DNA of 64,000 nucleotides from Paramecium pentaurelia (GCA_905183005.1 CAJJDO010000022.1:53151-117150); one strand, 5' to 3'. Shown: positions 40,210 through 53,169, numbered from the stretch's first letter. Numbers and translations are program-made. The notes: generated by a model not told the origin, from the letters alone.

Positions 40210-43200
40210 ATGATAATTTTTGTTTTCATTTTCATTATTAGGACTTGCGAAGTCTTAAATGAGGATTATTATCTCTACCCTACAAAAGGAGAAATATTAG
40301 AAATACCTATGGAAAAGTTATTTTAAGGTAATAACTTAATTTATTAATGTTCTCAATGTCCATAAGATGTCAGAATTGTGAATGCTATGAATCATAAATA
40401 ATCAATTGAAAATGGTAAGTTATTACTTTAAGCTAGATTATATATTTACATATGTAACATCTTTTTAAGATCAAATATTTACCTTGACTACAGAACCTTC
40501 TTTAAATATATATTTGAAATTAAATGGAAGTCTAACTTTGAAAAAAGTAATTAAAATTGATTCAAACTTGTTATGCTTAAGTGTTACATATAGAGGAATA
40601 AATAATATAATTTTAGATTGTTATTAAAATGAAACACTAATTTTCTATTCTTTAAAGAATGAAATGCTTATTTAAATTTACACTTCTAGCAGTTCTATTC
40701 CAAATAATACTAAACTTAGTTCAATTATAAATAACAAATCTCTATATTTTATATATGGGTAGTTTTACAGTACTTTAAATTAAATAATAATGAATTTGAC
40801 CATATTTTACGAATAATAGAACTACTTAATAAGTACATATAATTAATAAGAATTGGCATATAATTTTGTTGTTTCACAAAGGGAAAGTACAAATTAAACA
40901 ATATTTATTTAATTATTAAATGAAATTAAAACATATGTGTTATCATAATAGGGAACTCTTTTGTATGTCACCAATATATTATTGAATCAAAAAATTTTTA
41001 ATATGGCATACTATTATTCAGAAGTTGAATATTATCAATTTGATCAAATATTTTTAATAATTTTAGATGATGATTAAGATTATATGTATTTGATAGTTAT
41101 CTTTTATAGTGATTCAGTGTAGATATAGTTATTAGAGTCTTAATAATTTGTAAAGATAATAGATCAAAATGCTTAACTATTTATTAGTTAACAATTCATA
41201 ATCATTGAAGATCATCATAAAATTATTATTATGAATAATAAACGATTTAATCAAATTATAATTAGAAGCTTTAATTTAAATCAAAGTAATTCTGTAGTCT
41301 ACTTTGATCAATAAACTTAAAAATTATACATTTTTGGAAAATATATTGAAATCTATACTCTTTTGGTGCCTACTTTAATATTTGGATCTAATTAAAATAA
41401 TGGTTCATTTTCTATTCATGCTTTAGATATAAATGATAAATTTATAATAAGGAAATGTCAGACTATGATTCATTATCTTTAAGTCCCAAAATTAGATAAC
41501 AATGTCTATTTTATATTCCAACAACCATAATAATCATATTTTAATTTATTATAATATCCTTTTATATATTGGATCAATTTTGTTTCAGGACCACTTGTAA
41601 AAGTGTTAACTCTAGTAAGCAATCCAAGCCTAGGTAATTTTAATGATTCTACCTTAAGAAAGCTTAATTAATCTTTATAATCAGATTAGAACTATTATAT
41701 GGTCAAGGCTTTTTCTGTTAATTTATTCTAAGAATGCTAAAGTTTAGAGTTAAGTTGCTTTTTTATTGTTGCAATAAATAATCAAAATCTAGATCTATAT
41801 TATATAGGATAAAATTTACCAATTAGCTCAACAGAAATATCTAATTTTAATAGTAGTGTTATACAAATTGAAATAACTTTTGTTGTTTTAGATCAATAAC
41901 TTTACTTTTTAGTGTGTTTAAGTTTTAGTTAAAATATTATTTAACTTTACTAATATAATGGACAATTATAATTAGTAAACAATACAACTCTTTAAACTAA
42001 TTCATTTAGGTAATTTTAGCTACTATCTAATGCTTTAGTTCTTTTATTAGATACAAATTAAATTGCTATAATGACATTTGATAACCAATTTAAAATATTA
42101 CTTGATTCTAAAATATTAAATCAGACTTTGGGTTAAAAAATAGACTTTGATCCAATAAGTATATATATAAACTAATAATACTAATCTAGAATTTTATACA
42201 TAAACAATTAAAATAGTTTTATAATAGGCTAAATAACAGAAGAATTTAAATTTGTTTTAATATCATTTAAAACAGTTATTTTTCCAATTGAAAATTTATA
42301 AGTTGTAAATAATCTTTTAATTTTATCATATATCCATCAAGAGTCGAAAGATGTTCAATTTGAAGTTTGGGATGTTAAAAAATGGAAAAAACCTTAATTT
42401 CTAAGATATATGAGATCTTTAATTTTTGAATTGAATAAAGATACAATATCCTATTACTCTGATAATTAGTTTTTTTATGTATAAATAGGGTTAATTGTGA
42501 ATGTTTTTAATCCAACTTTATCTGAACATTCAAGTCTCTATTATCGAATAAATATTGATGGTATCTATTTCACAAGCACTTCAACAGATAGTATGACTCT
42601 TCTTTATTTTAATTAGAGTTTCTTTTAATTTTCATCTGTTTTACTATAAACATTTTTTAATTCAAGTATACATTCAGATTTCCTTTCAGAATAAATCTTT
42701 AATTTTACAATTTGTTCATAACTTTATGAGAAAAATAAAATTTATTTTTAAAATAATTCAGTAACTATAATAAATAATTATCAATAAATTTAAATAAATA
42801 AAACTAAATTTGATGTAAATTAATCTTAATCCTATATTGAACTTTTTAGAAATAATATTTCAATTTAAGGTTAAGTGTTATAATTTAATATGAATAAAAA
42901 AAGTAAAAATTAGAATAATTATACATTGACTAATTATATTAATTATTTTAAGTAAACTAATAGTTCAATCATTTTTGATTTAATTATTTAATATAATGAT
43001 ACTACATTTCTGCTTATGAATAATTCTAGTATCCTAAATTACACAAATGGAAATAAATACTACTTTGGTCCATATAAAAAATGTATTTCCTCAACTGCTT
43101 ATAATTTCTAAATTTATTCTTTATGTCAAGATAATCAATCAAAAAATTATATTATTAGTATGAATTTATCAAATAAAATTAATAACTCTTATTTAGAATC

Positions 43201-44272
43201 CAAAATAATTTTGACTTTAGCAAATTTATCTTATAGTAATAATTCTTGGATTAGAATTAAAAATAATCAGCTTTATATTTGGAATAACACCATCTTTATG
43301 TATTCTATTAATTAAGATCAATAAAAGAATGGATCTTAAGATTTTGGTTAATTTATTTGTAAAAGTACTTAATTTGGATTCTAGAGTATTTAAATACAAG
43401 AGAATGATGGTACTTAAATAATAATTTATTTTTATTTTAAGCCAATTCATAAAGATCAATTATATTACAGATTTGCAAAAGTTGGGTAAAATTAAACATT
43501 TAATCGTTCAGATGAGAAATCATTTCTTTTTAAAACATATACATAACAATATCTGTCATTTAATACTATACCTATGGTTTATTAAAAGAAAAAAGAAATA
43601 ATTATTATGGTCTCTAATTCTAATTTTATTTTAGCTATTTCATTTCTTATGGTTATCAATAAATCAAACTTCATAGATAGTCATTTAATTTTCTAAAGTT
43701 TTTTATAAACATCTCCACCATTTGATAAACATAATTTTAATATCACATAATTACCACAATATGAATAAGGATTATTGTTATTTATGTATTCTTAATCAAT
43801 CAATTTATCAAATTAAACATATATGATTACCTTTTACAATATTTCCAATAAATAAAATGTTAATTACTTAACTCCACTCTTTTTTCAAGGTGGATATAAT
43901 TTTACATTAAATAATACTTTTCTTAGTGCTTTTTCATTTATAGCTCGAAATAATTCATTTGGATAAATGTTACTCCTATTTACTAATGGTAGCATTTTAG
44001 AACTTTAATTAAATATTTTTTCTATAAATATTACTTTATCTGCATAAAGAGAAAATTTAGACTATTATGAATTATATGCTTAAAATTATTTCAACTCTGC
44101 AGAGGCTGAAATTAATTTAGTATTTATAAAATAACATATATTTAAAACAACTTCCTTTTATGTTTTGTTTGGAATTACTTTGATTGTACTTGTGATATCC
44201 TTACTACTATATAATGTGTATTCAAAAAGAAATTAAGATAGTCAAGATGATGAAGATAATTATGAATTATGA
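40210..44272 (+). CDS. Large single-pass membrane protein, hypothetical
   Basis: ATG 40210 to TGA 44272 with one 22-nt intron (about 40415-40436), 1346 residues exactly in frame. The N-terminus is a signal peptide (IIFVFIFII-R-T-C). Near the C-terminus is one hydrophobic span (YVLFGITLIVLVISLLLY) followed by a short acidic tail (SQDDEDNYEL). The ectodomain of about 1270 residues is rich in Asn, Gln, Ile, Leu, Tyr and Phe, low in Cys, and full of potential N-glycosylation sites. Recurrent short strands such as Y-I-F-G-K-Y-I-E-I-Y and L-D-L-Y-Y-I-G suggest beta-propeller-like blades, but I could not define repeats. Type I surface topology is likely; no family is recognised. It lies inside the segment missing from the short junction form. 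Confidence 0.75.
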
Positions 44273-44315
44273 ATATTATAAATTTTAATAATTAATTTAA
44301 TCAATTAATATAATA

Positions 44316-44550
44316 TCATATTTATTAAAAATAAAGAAAGAAGGAGGTCTTATTCTCTATCATCTCTTTAGACTAAAATTTAGGAACTGAGGGAATATCA
44401 TAAAAATCTTTTTGCTAGATTGGAATAAACATTTATACAGTATACTACATGTCTTTAACATTCATCTGTCTCCTTTAAAGGCTCTCTTATGATTATCATT
44501 TTTATAAATTTATCATACATCTCCTTTAATTTGACAGTGAATTTGAGCAT
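44316..44550 (-). CDS. Possible small protein, hypothetical
   Basis: ATG 44550, a possible 34-nt intron, TGA at 44316; exons sum to 201 nt, 66 residues (MLKFTVKLKEMYDKF..., DFYDIPSVPKF...). It is convergent with the large membrane gene, 43 bp from its stop. No family recognised. Short frames of this kind also arise by chance. Confidence 0.3.
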
Positions 44551-46366
44551 TACAAAAATTAAAAAATATTATCTTCTTAATTTCATCCGTTTTTTATTAA
44601 TCTAATTTGAAAACATTACAAAGATTCCATTAATTATTCGTTTTTGTTAATTAATAATTAAGAAATTACCTTTTATGATATAATTTATGAGCATGCGTTA
44701 TATACTAAATTATGAAAATAAATATTAAACAATCATATAATATATTTGAAAAAATTGATTTTGATATTTTTACACTTTTTTATTTAGAATTATAAATTTT
44801 CATATAAAGTCATTTGGAATACATTCCAAACAGATTCTCTCTCTTAACATGAATATTATAAAACTAAATTTTGTTTATTTTTTGAACTAGAAATCAATAT
44901 TTTTCATTTTGGCTTATTAAAAATACTCGATTAAAGGGATTTACTTCAAAAAAACTCATTTTATTATATAAACTACCTGAAATCATTATATCTTCATTAT
45001 TATAAAACATTAATTTTAGTGATTTTAATTACACCCTTACTTAATAAGTATGGAATGGAAAAGCTTGCAACCCAGCATTATAAAAGAGGTACAAAACTGT
45101 AAATAAGTAGAGTTACTAAATATGTCCTCCTATTCTCGAAAAAAGGAGAGCTAGGGTCTCCAATTATGGATTATAACATCTCGATATCATTCCTAAAAAC
45201 CTCATATCCCTTCCCACCATGTTTGAAGGGCTTTCAGGATTCCCTGGCCCTACAATAGCTAGGTTCTCCCTCCATTCAAGGCAGATATACACTCTACAAG
45301 GGTAAAATAATTCGGATAAATTTATTTTTATAATTAAAATGAAGAGACTTGAATTTTTTGAATATCTTATAAAATAAATTACAAAATGGAATTTCAAAAT
45401 TTATTTCTTAAGGAATGATAAAAATATCAGAGAGTGCTCTAAGATTTTGTAAAATGATTAATTTCTTAATAAATCACAAACATTTATTTTAACAGAATTA
45501 TTATAAATTGTTGATATATTAGAAACAAAAAAATATATGTTTCTTCTTTCTAAAATTGTAACTCAAATATCAAATTACTTACAAATTATAAGTTTAGTAG
45601 TATTGCGTTTAGAGGTTAAGTTTGTCAAAATAAATTACCATCATATTTAATAAAGGTTTTAAATATCTTTAATAATTTTCAATAATAATGATCATCTTAG
45701 CTTTATAACAACATTAACTTAAAATATATAATGCAACTTTAATTTATTTATATTCATTTAATCTTAACATAAATAGACTTCTTTACATTGATTCAAATTA
45801 TTTGTTAAACTTACTTTTCTAATTAATCAATTCGAATGAATAATGGAAGTTGCAGTAATTTCCTAAAATTTTTCGATATTTTTTGTGATATTTATACTTA
45901 GAAAAAGTTTAACATAAGTTAGACTAAATGAAAAAAAGAATCAGAATGTAATTTAAAATAAAGAAATAAAATAGGCAAGAAATTAAATTAATAAAAAATA
46001 TGAGAGGATAAAAATAGTATATAATGATTTAACAAATTTATAAAAAAAACCATAATCTAGAACTATTGAATATTCAGGAGAAATAAATTTTCATAGCTTA
46101 ATTATATCTTTTATTAGTGTTATTTTAAATTCAATAAAAGTTAAATTGAAACATAAAGTTAAATTTGTTATACATTGAATCAGAAAATATCAATTTACTT
46201 CATATTTACAAAATATACTATATTATAGTATAAAAAAGATTTTGCATGCTTTTAAATTTGAATAATTTATTCTATATTTACAAAATAGTATAATATATTG
46301 TAAAAACTGATAGTGAGTAATATTTATTTCAACAAATAATCCAGATATAAAAATAGAATATTTAAA
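44551..46366. other. AT-rich stretch enclosing a GC-rich island
   Basis: No gene is supportable. 45055-45310 stands out in base composition and is described separately. 46190-46320 has repeated ttacaaaata-type words. Confidence 0.5.
45055..45310. other. GC-rich island of unknown origin
   Basis: About 250 bp with clearly higher GC than the surrounding AT desert, including words such as cttcccaccatg and ccctggccctac. Both strands have open frames (a standard-code minus frame spans 45164-45397), but neither resembles a known protein and I cannot match it to a tRNA, rRNA or snRNA. It may be a structured ncRNA, a mobile-element remnant or foreign DNA. Confidence 0.4.
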
Positions 46367-47347
46367 NNNNNNNNNNNNNNNNNNNNNNNNNNNNNNNNNN
46401 NNNNNNNNNNNNNNNNNNNNNNNNNNNNNNNNNNNNNNNNNNNNNNNNNNNNNNNNNNNNNNNNNNNNNNNNNNNNNNNNNNNNNNNNNNNNNNNNNNNN
46501 NNNNNNNNNNNNNNNNNNNNNNNNNNNNNNNNNNNNNNNNNNNNNNNNNNNNNNNNNNNNNNNNNNNNNNNNNNNNNNNNNNNNNNNNNNNNNNNNNNNN
46601 NNNNNNNNNNNNNNNNNNNNNNNNNNNNNNNNNNNNNNNNNNNNNNNNNNNNNNNNNNNNNNNNNNNNNNNNNNNNNNNNNNNNNNNNNNNNNNNNNNNN
46701 NNNNNNNNNNNNNNNNNNNNNNNNNNNNNNNNNNNNNNNNNNNNNNNNNNNNNNNNNNNNNNNNNNNNNNNNNNNNNNNNNNNNNNNNNNNNNNNNNNNN
46801 NNNNNNNNNNNNNNNNNNNNNNNNNNNNNNNNNNNNNNNNNNNNNNNNNNNNNNNNNNNNNNNNNNNNNNNNNNNNNNNNNNNNNNNNNNNNNNNNNNNN
46901 NNNNNNNNNNNNNNNNNNNNNNNNNNNNNNNNNNNNNNNNNNNNNNNNNNNNNNNNNNNNNNNNNNNNNNNNNNNNNNNNNNNNNNNNNNNNNNNNNNNN
47001 NNNNNNNNNNNNNNNNNNNNNNNNNNNNNNNNNNNNNNNNNNNNNNNNNNNNNNNNNNNNNNNNNNNNNNNNNNNNNNNNNNNNNNNNNNNNNNNNNNNN
47101 NNNNNNNNNNNNNNNNNNNNNNNNNNNNNNNNNNNNNNNNNNNNNNNNNNNNNNNNNNNNNNNNNNNNNNNNNNNNNNNNNNNNNNNNNNNNNNNNNNNN
47201 NNNNNNNNNNNNNNNNNNNNNNNNNNNNNNNNNNNNNNNNNNNNNNNNNNNNNNNNNNNNNNNNNNNNNNNNNNNNNNNNNNNNNNNNNNNNNNNNNNNN
47301 NNNNNNNNNNNNNNNNNNNNNNNNNNNNNNNNNNNNNNNNNNNNNNN
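46367..47347. other. Assembly gap, 981 N
   Basis: Run of N flanked on both sides by degenerate tacaaaata / tattttgta words, suggesting that a repeat array caused the gap. Confidence 0.95.
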
Positions 47348-48169
47348 TATATAAATTTATATTTTTAAAGACAATTTTGATTGTATAAATTAATATTTTA
47401 TAATATTTTATTAAATAATTATTTCATAAATACAAAATAGAAAAAATCAAATGCATAAATGATCCAAATAAAAACAACTAGAAATTTTTATTGTATATAT
47501 GAATATTTTGTAATATTTTCTAGAATACTTAATCCTGAATTACAAAATAGAATATTTTAATATGCAACTTTATATTTTGTAATATTTTCTAAATATCATA
47601 ACTAAAATTTTATTAATCTTATTCATTTCAAAGTTAAGCATCAGTCAAATTGAAAGATAAGAATGTTTTTAAAATTAGTAAGAACTTGAATTATTGATAT
47701 AAATTTATCAAAAATTTGATTCTGTCCTTCTTATTTTTGTAAATTATTTAGAGATAAACTAAAAATATGAATAAATTAAATATATATATATATTATAAAT
47801 ATATCATAGCTGAATTAATTGTGATTATGTATTTTAAATTATTCAAATATATTTCATAATTTAATAAATACTATTATTATTTTCAATAAAATCCTTCCTT
47901 TCATTGACGATTATCCTTTTATTGTTCATTACTTTGTCATAACTACAGGAGTTTCATTTACTTTATGTTTTGAAAAATATTTATCATTAGACCATTTGGT
48001 TCTAATTAGTTATTGGGTCTGTGGATTACATGTAAATTTCGTTATAAACCTTGGTATGTGTTTATCATAAACTTGTTTAAATGTTATTCCAAGCTATCTT
48101 GTTAAGATTTTAGGATTATTAGCTACTCAATAATTTGTGATAAATTAAATACTCCGATATTTTATTAAA
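47348..48169. other. AT-rich stretch with repeat words and a coding-like fragment
   Basis: 47390-47620 repeats near-palindromic tattttgtaatattt / tacaaaatag words. From about 47880 to 48140 a plus-strand frame reads as a hydrophobic protein (FIDDYPFIVHYF..., LVLISYWVCGLHVNF...) without a start; it ends near the 48170 junction and may be a gene relic. Confidence 0.4.
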
Positions 48170-48520
48170 ATATATTATTTATATAATATATCTATTTAAT
48201 TCAATACTTATTTTCAAAATTTTAGATATTCTCTAATCAACTGGACGTTTTATTCAACTCGATTTCAAGCATAGCTATAAGAACTGTCTATAATTATTAC
48301 TTATTTTATTGTTTTTGAATTAGATTTATAGTATTAGATTAAATATTTTATATTTTAAGCAAGAAATAAGATTTTTAGATAATTTTTCTTCAATAAATTG
48401 TTTGAATATATTTCAAATTCCAATTACTCAATTCTTGATTTTTTTTGTTGAATTTATCCATATGCTCTTTATTATGATTAATAAATAATTGAAGTAATTG
48501 TATATTTGATAATTTATAAA

Positions 48521-49352
48521 ATGGGGTAATGTACATCAAGTGATGGGGATCCTCAACCAGCAAGTAGAGCAGTTTTGAAAGCCAAAATAAGAGAATTTCC
48601 TAATATTGACTTTTATAAAGGGGACTATCCAATTAATTTGCATCCTTCAGTGAGTTTTCATCAAAAACATTGGATGAATAATCCCCAAAATCATTAATTG
48701 ACTAAATTTTACTCTGATCTTGAATCAGACAAATAATATATGCAATGGTTATATCCTAATTTCTTTTAATCATTTTTAAATATGAATAGCTACAGATTAA
48801 CACCCTAAGAGAGGAATAAATTTTTGCAAGATCCTGAAGTACTTTTTTATGTATATTAAGATTATGAAAGTATACAAATAAAATGTTGGAATGTTTCTTA
48901 GATTTCTTGGAATTATTAGAAATGAAAGATAATAATTAGAGATAATTGATGAGACATAATTTGATTAGTGTCTTTTTACTTATACTCATAATTTAAATAG
49001 AATCTAAAGATTTATTTCGTCAATGAGCGTTTTGGGAATGAGAGAAGAAGCTTTAGAATTTTTGCATTTATTACAAAATAAATTGAGCAAAAAACATAAA
49101 GTCTATATATCTAAATTTTCAGGATTTGAACCACTTTTAGAAGAAGGAGCATTGGATTCAACATAATTGAGGTATTAATAATTTCTTATTTATAGTGATC
49201 CAAATAATAAAAAAAGTTTTGCGGAATATAAAAGTAATTATGTTTAGGAAGATTTACATGAAGAACCATGGGTAACTGTTGTAATTTTGACAAAAGAAGC
49301 AATTGAAATTTCTTAATAAGAAAACTCTATAAATGAGAAAGAAATTGTTTGA
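48521..49352 (+). CDS. Opioid growth factor receptor (OGFr)-like domain protein
   Basis: ATG 48521 to TGA 49352 with introns 48839-48860 (22 nt) and 49172-49195 (24 nt); 261 residues exactly in frame. The conserved OGFr core is visible in order: FYKGDYPINLHP, then YMQWLYPNFF (compare H-x-Y-I-Q-W-L-F-P), a helical MFLRFLGIIRNE segment, THNLNRIQRFISSM and LGMREEALEFL. In animals OGFr is a perinuclear/nuclear protein unrelated to classical opioid receptors. In protists only this domain is found and its role is unknown. It lies 35 bp upstream of PWP2 on the same strand. Its 5' part is duplicated at 31140-32093. Confidence 0.8.
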
Positions 49353-49387
49353 ATAATTTATATGTTATTAATTAAATAATAATTCTG

Positions 49388-52075
49388 ATGATTACATAAT
49401 TTGAAGAATAAAGTCTCTTAACATCACCAACAACAAGCAAAATTCTTTAATTTACTTCAGATAATATCTTAATTTGTGGATCAGGAAATAGATTGATGGA
49501 GTATAATTTATATAACAATACTGTAAAGCCAATTATCTAAACCAGATATAATGTAAAATACTTTAGTGTTCACAATCAACAATATTATTCAAGCGTAGAT
49601 GATTAATACAATATTCTATGTAATGGCAAACATATTAAGAGTAAAAACTAGCAAATCAAATAAATTAAGCATAGTCCCGATGGAAAGATGATAGCAATTG
49701 CTTATCTAAATAAATTAATTATATATACCTTATAAATGGAAAAGATAAAAGTGCATTCCAATAAGCATAAAATTAATGGAATTTGTTGGTCACCAGATAG
49801 TCGATTTATATTATCTTGGGGTGATGATAATTCTGTAATTATTAATAATGTCTTTAAATTGAGATTATATACTGATATTTTGTTGTAAGCTCATAAATTC
49901 AAAATAGCTTCAGCATTTTTCTTAGGAACTAATGTTTAATATATAATGACCATCGATGTTCTAGGAAAAGTCTGTTTATGGAAATTTGTTACTGATTATG
50001 TTACTGAATAATATGAAGCAAGATAAAAATTCTAAAAAACAAAGGCTTAACATCATTTAGGAGTTGATAATGATTAGTCAGAATACTCAATAGAGGAATT
50101 GAAATATATGAGTGATTTTGAAAAGAATGTTCATAAAGGTAGATTCATTTTAGAGAAGAAAATAAATATCAAAGAAAAATTGGTAAAGCATTTTGCAGCG
50201 ATTAAATCTGTTGCATATCATTCATCCAATATGATGATTGTTGGAATGAAAAATGGAGTTTTAACATTGTTTAAAATAGAACCCTCTGAAGATCCTTTCT
50301 TAATTTAAATATAAAGCTTTTAAATAACCCAAACATAAATTGATAATTTGGCAATCAATAAAAATGGAAATTGGATAGCTTTAGGTATGAGAAATACTGG
50401 ATAATTGATTGTTTGGGAATGGAGATCTTAGAGTTATATTTTAAATTAATAATCATTGAGTTACGAAACTACCTGCTGCACTATTAGTTAGGATTTAACT
50501 ACAATAGCAGTTGGAACACTAGGAGGAATAATTAGATTGTATGACTAAACTTCAAATTTCTGTATAGCTAAATTCAATGATTAACATAATTCTAAAGTAA
50601 CAGGCATAAAATATTGTCCTTCCAAACAAGGTGTATTAATATCTTGTTCACTTGATGGAACTGTTAGAGCCTATGACACTATTAGATTAAAATGTTTTAG
50701 AGTTATGTAACCTGAAATATTGAATTAATTATAATGTTTAGATGTAGAACCTTCTGGCGATTTGATTTGTGTAGGTGGATTTGATCCTTATGAAATCTAT
50801 GTTTTTAGCTTATAAACTGGTTAATTAGTAGAAGTAATATCAGGCCATTAGGCTCCAATTACATCAATTAAGTTCATTTAAGCAGAGGAGAAGGTACTAT
50901 TAATCTCAGGTTCTTGGGATAAAACTATAAGAATTCATGATTTATATGCAAGAGGGATGAAGGAAGGTAGTGGTGGAGATTCAATGTTACACAATAGCGA
51001 AGTTACTGCACTTGCCACTAGAGATAATTAAATAGCTGTTGCTACTATGGGTGGTGAATTGGTTATATGGGATGTTAATGAAAGTTTAATATTATTTACT
51101 TTTGATGTTCATAGAGATGTCTAAGGAGGTAGGATTTCAAGAGAAACTTTAGCAGCTTAAAAAAATTAAAATTTAAAGTATTTTGTTACTATTGAATTTT
51201 CAAAAGATGGGTAATATTTAATTGGAGGAGGTAATAGTAAATTTATTTGTCTTTATGATATGAAATATAGAATATTGATAAGGAGATTTATTATTTCAAA
51301 TAATTATTCTCTTGATGGAATGAAATTAAAAGTGAACTTTAAAACTATTGATTAAGAGAATAAAAATATTGAAGAATCTGATGATGAGAGATAAAAAGAT
51401 AATTTACCAGGAGCTAAGACATTTGATGTTTCAAAAAGGAGTAGTAAAAGAGTTCCTGTTTCAGTATTTAATTTACAATTTACAGAATCAAATAGAGAAT
51501 TTATTGTGTCTTCAAGTGAAGGAGTTTCAATTTTTGGATCAGCCAAAAGAAGATAATATTTTGATCCTTTAGATATTGATGAAACTGTGTCATTAGAAGA
51601 AATTTAAAAATAAATCAATTAATAAAACTATATTGAAGCATTAATATTAAGTCTTAAATTAAATGAAGCCAGTATTTTAGACTAAGTTTTTAACTCAATT
51701 CCAGTAGATTCTATTATAACAACAGTTCCAGCCATACCAGAATCATTAATTGTTAGATTATTAGAAACCATAATAAGATCAATGCAAATTAATAGATCAG
51801 TCGAATCATGTCTAATTTGGATTAAATAAATATTAATAGACTTTGCTCCATTAATTAAAGGATCAACTGCAAATAAGAAAGTAATTTTATAATAAATTTT
51901 TAGGTTTAAAATATGCTATAAGAAGTCTTAAAATAAATTAGACTTGATTTTAACAGAATAAAGAATCCGATAAGAAAGTGTATCAATATTTTAGAATATT
52001 TATCAAGTTGATGATATATGTATGTATAATAAATTTAAGTAATCATCATATATTGCCATTTCTTTCAGTTATTGA
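49388..52075 (+). CDS. PWP2: Periodic tryptophan protein 2 (UTP1), SSU processome
   Basis: Intronless, ATG 49388 to TGA 52075, 895 residues (yeast and human about 920). Two WD40 propellers are visible, with blades such as ICWSPDSRFILSWGDDNS, LISCSLDGTVRAYDT, LISGSWDKTIRIHD and QIAVATMGGELVIWDV. The C-terminal 250 or so residues match the Utp12-type helical domain (AKRRQYFDPLDID..., YIEALILSLKLNEASIL..., MQINRSVESCLIWI). In other eukaryotes Pwp2 is part of the UTP-B complex that binds the 5' ETS of pre-rRNA in the nucleolus and is essential for 18S rRNA formation. The C-terminal residues overlap the end of the convergent gene by 30 bp. Confidence 0.95.
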
Positions 52076-53149
52076 TGTAGGTTGACTAATTTTTCTTTTA
52101 AAAACTTCTTTTTACTATCTTGTTGATTAACTTTACTCAACTAATAAACTTGAACTACTTCTTGATATATGTTCAGAAGGACTCTTCTCTCTTAATATAT
52201 TATTATTAGGATATCTTCTAATCAAGTGTTTAATATTATGTTAAGAATAAAATGAATTATCAATATTGCTTTTATTAGCAGGTTATTTTTTAACAAAATT
52301 TTATTTGTTAGGACTTGTATCTGATATCAGTCTTTCTTCAATTTTTAATAGATCTTCTAATTTTACATGTTTAAATTATTATTAAGGTTGTTCTTATTCT
52401 CTAAGTGATGGCAATGGAGACTCAAATGAAAATTCCTAACATATAGGCATCTATAAGATTTATTCTCTTAATTCAGGTGATCTTTCATCAACTATTTTTG
52501 AATTAGATTCTTATTATTTCCTTTAAATATTAATTATTTAAAGAAAAAAGTCCATATATATCTATTTGTCTGTATTTTCAGCACATTTCATTAACATTTA
52601 TAAATTTGAAGGCTCAAACAATTTAGCTTTGTCTAATACTTAAAAAGCCTTTCTAATATGATCAAATTCACTTGTTTTATCTCTTGAACTTTCTAACTTT
52701 GAGTCCCATTCACCAATATCATCCATTTATGGGGGTTATATATGGGATATCTTTGTAAGATCAAATGATTAATTATCAAGTAAGTTCTTATAAGCCTCTC
52801 CACATAACTCACTTATATCATGAACTTATTTTTAAGTTTCTTACAAAGAAGTTTGGGTATCATCATAAAGTAATTTCTCAATTTCTTGCATTTATAATTA
52901 GATTTCGCTTTTTTCTTTTAAAATCTATTTTTATGTTTAAGCTAAAGCAATTCCAGACTTTTACAATGAATCACACATTTTGAATAATTATTGAAGTTTA
53001 GTCTAAATTAATTGTAATCTACTAAATAGTTGAATGAAGTCTTGTAACTAAATTTCAACAAACTAGGAAATCTTCTAATGTTTATAAGGTTTTAGAATAT
53101 TGAAAATGTAATTCAAATTTTCGACTAATAGTTTTTTGATTTAATTCAT
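52046..53149 (-). CDS. Coiled-coil protein, hypothetical
   Basis: Intronless, ATG 53149 (MNQIKKLLVENLNYIF) to TGA 52046, 367 residues. The N-terminal half is helical and coiled-coil-like, rich in Gln, Leu, Glu and Lys. The second half is Ser/Asn/Gln-rich and probably disordered, with short conserved-looking islands (MDDIGEWDSKLESSRDK). No family recognised. It starts 20 bp downstream of the CFAP77 stop on the same strand and overlaps the 3' end of PWP2 tail-to-tail. Confidence 0.75.
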
Positions 53150-53169
53150 TAATATATAAATTAAGATAA

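Noticed and set aside
43226..43459. Minus-strand 77-codon ORF
   Set aside because: Antisense to the well-supported membrane protein gene at 40210.
45164..45397. Standard-code minus ORF in the GC-rich island
   Set aside because: It uses the wrong code for this genome, runs out of the island into AT sequence and resembles no protein; kept only as part of the island.
51970..52075. A 17-nt intron that would end PWP2 earlier and remove the overlap with the convergent gene
   Set aside because: Shorter than any other intron in the window (20 nt minimum), so the overlapping stop is kept.
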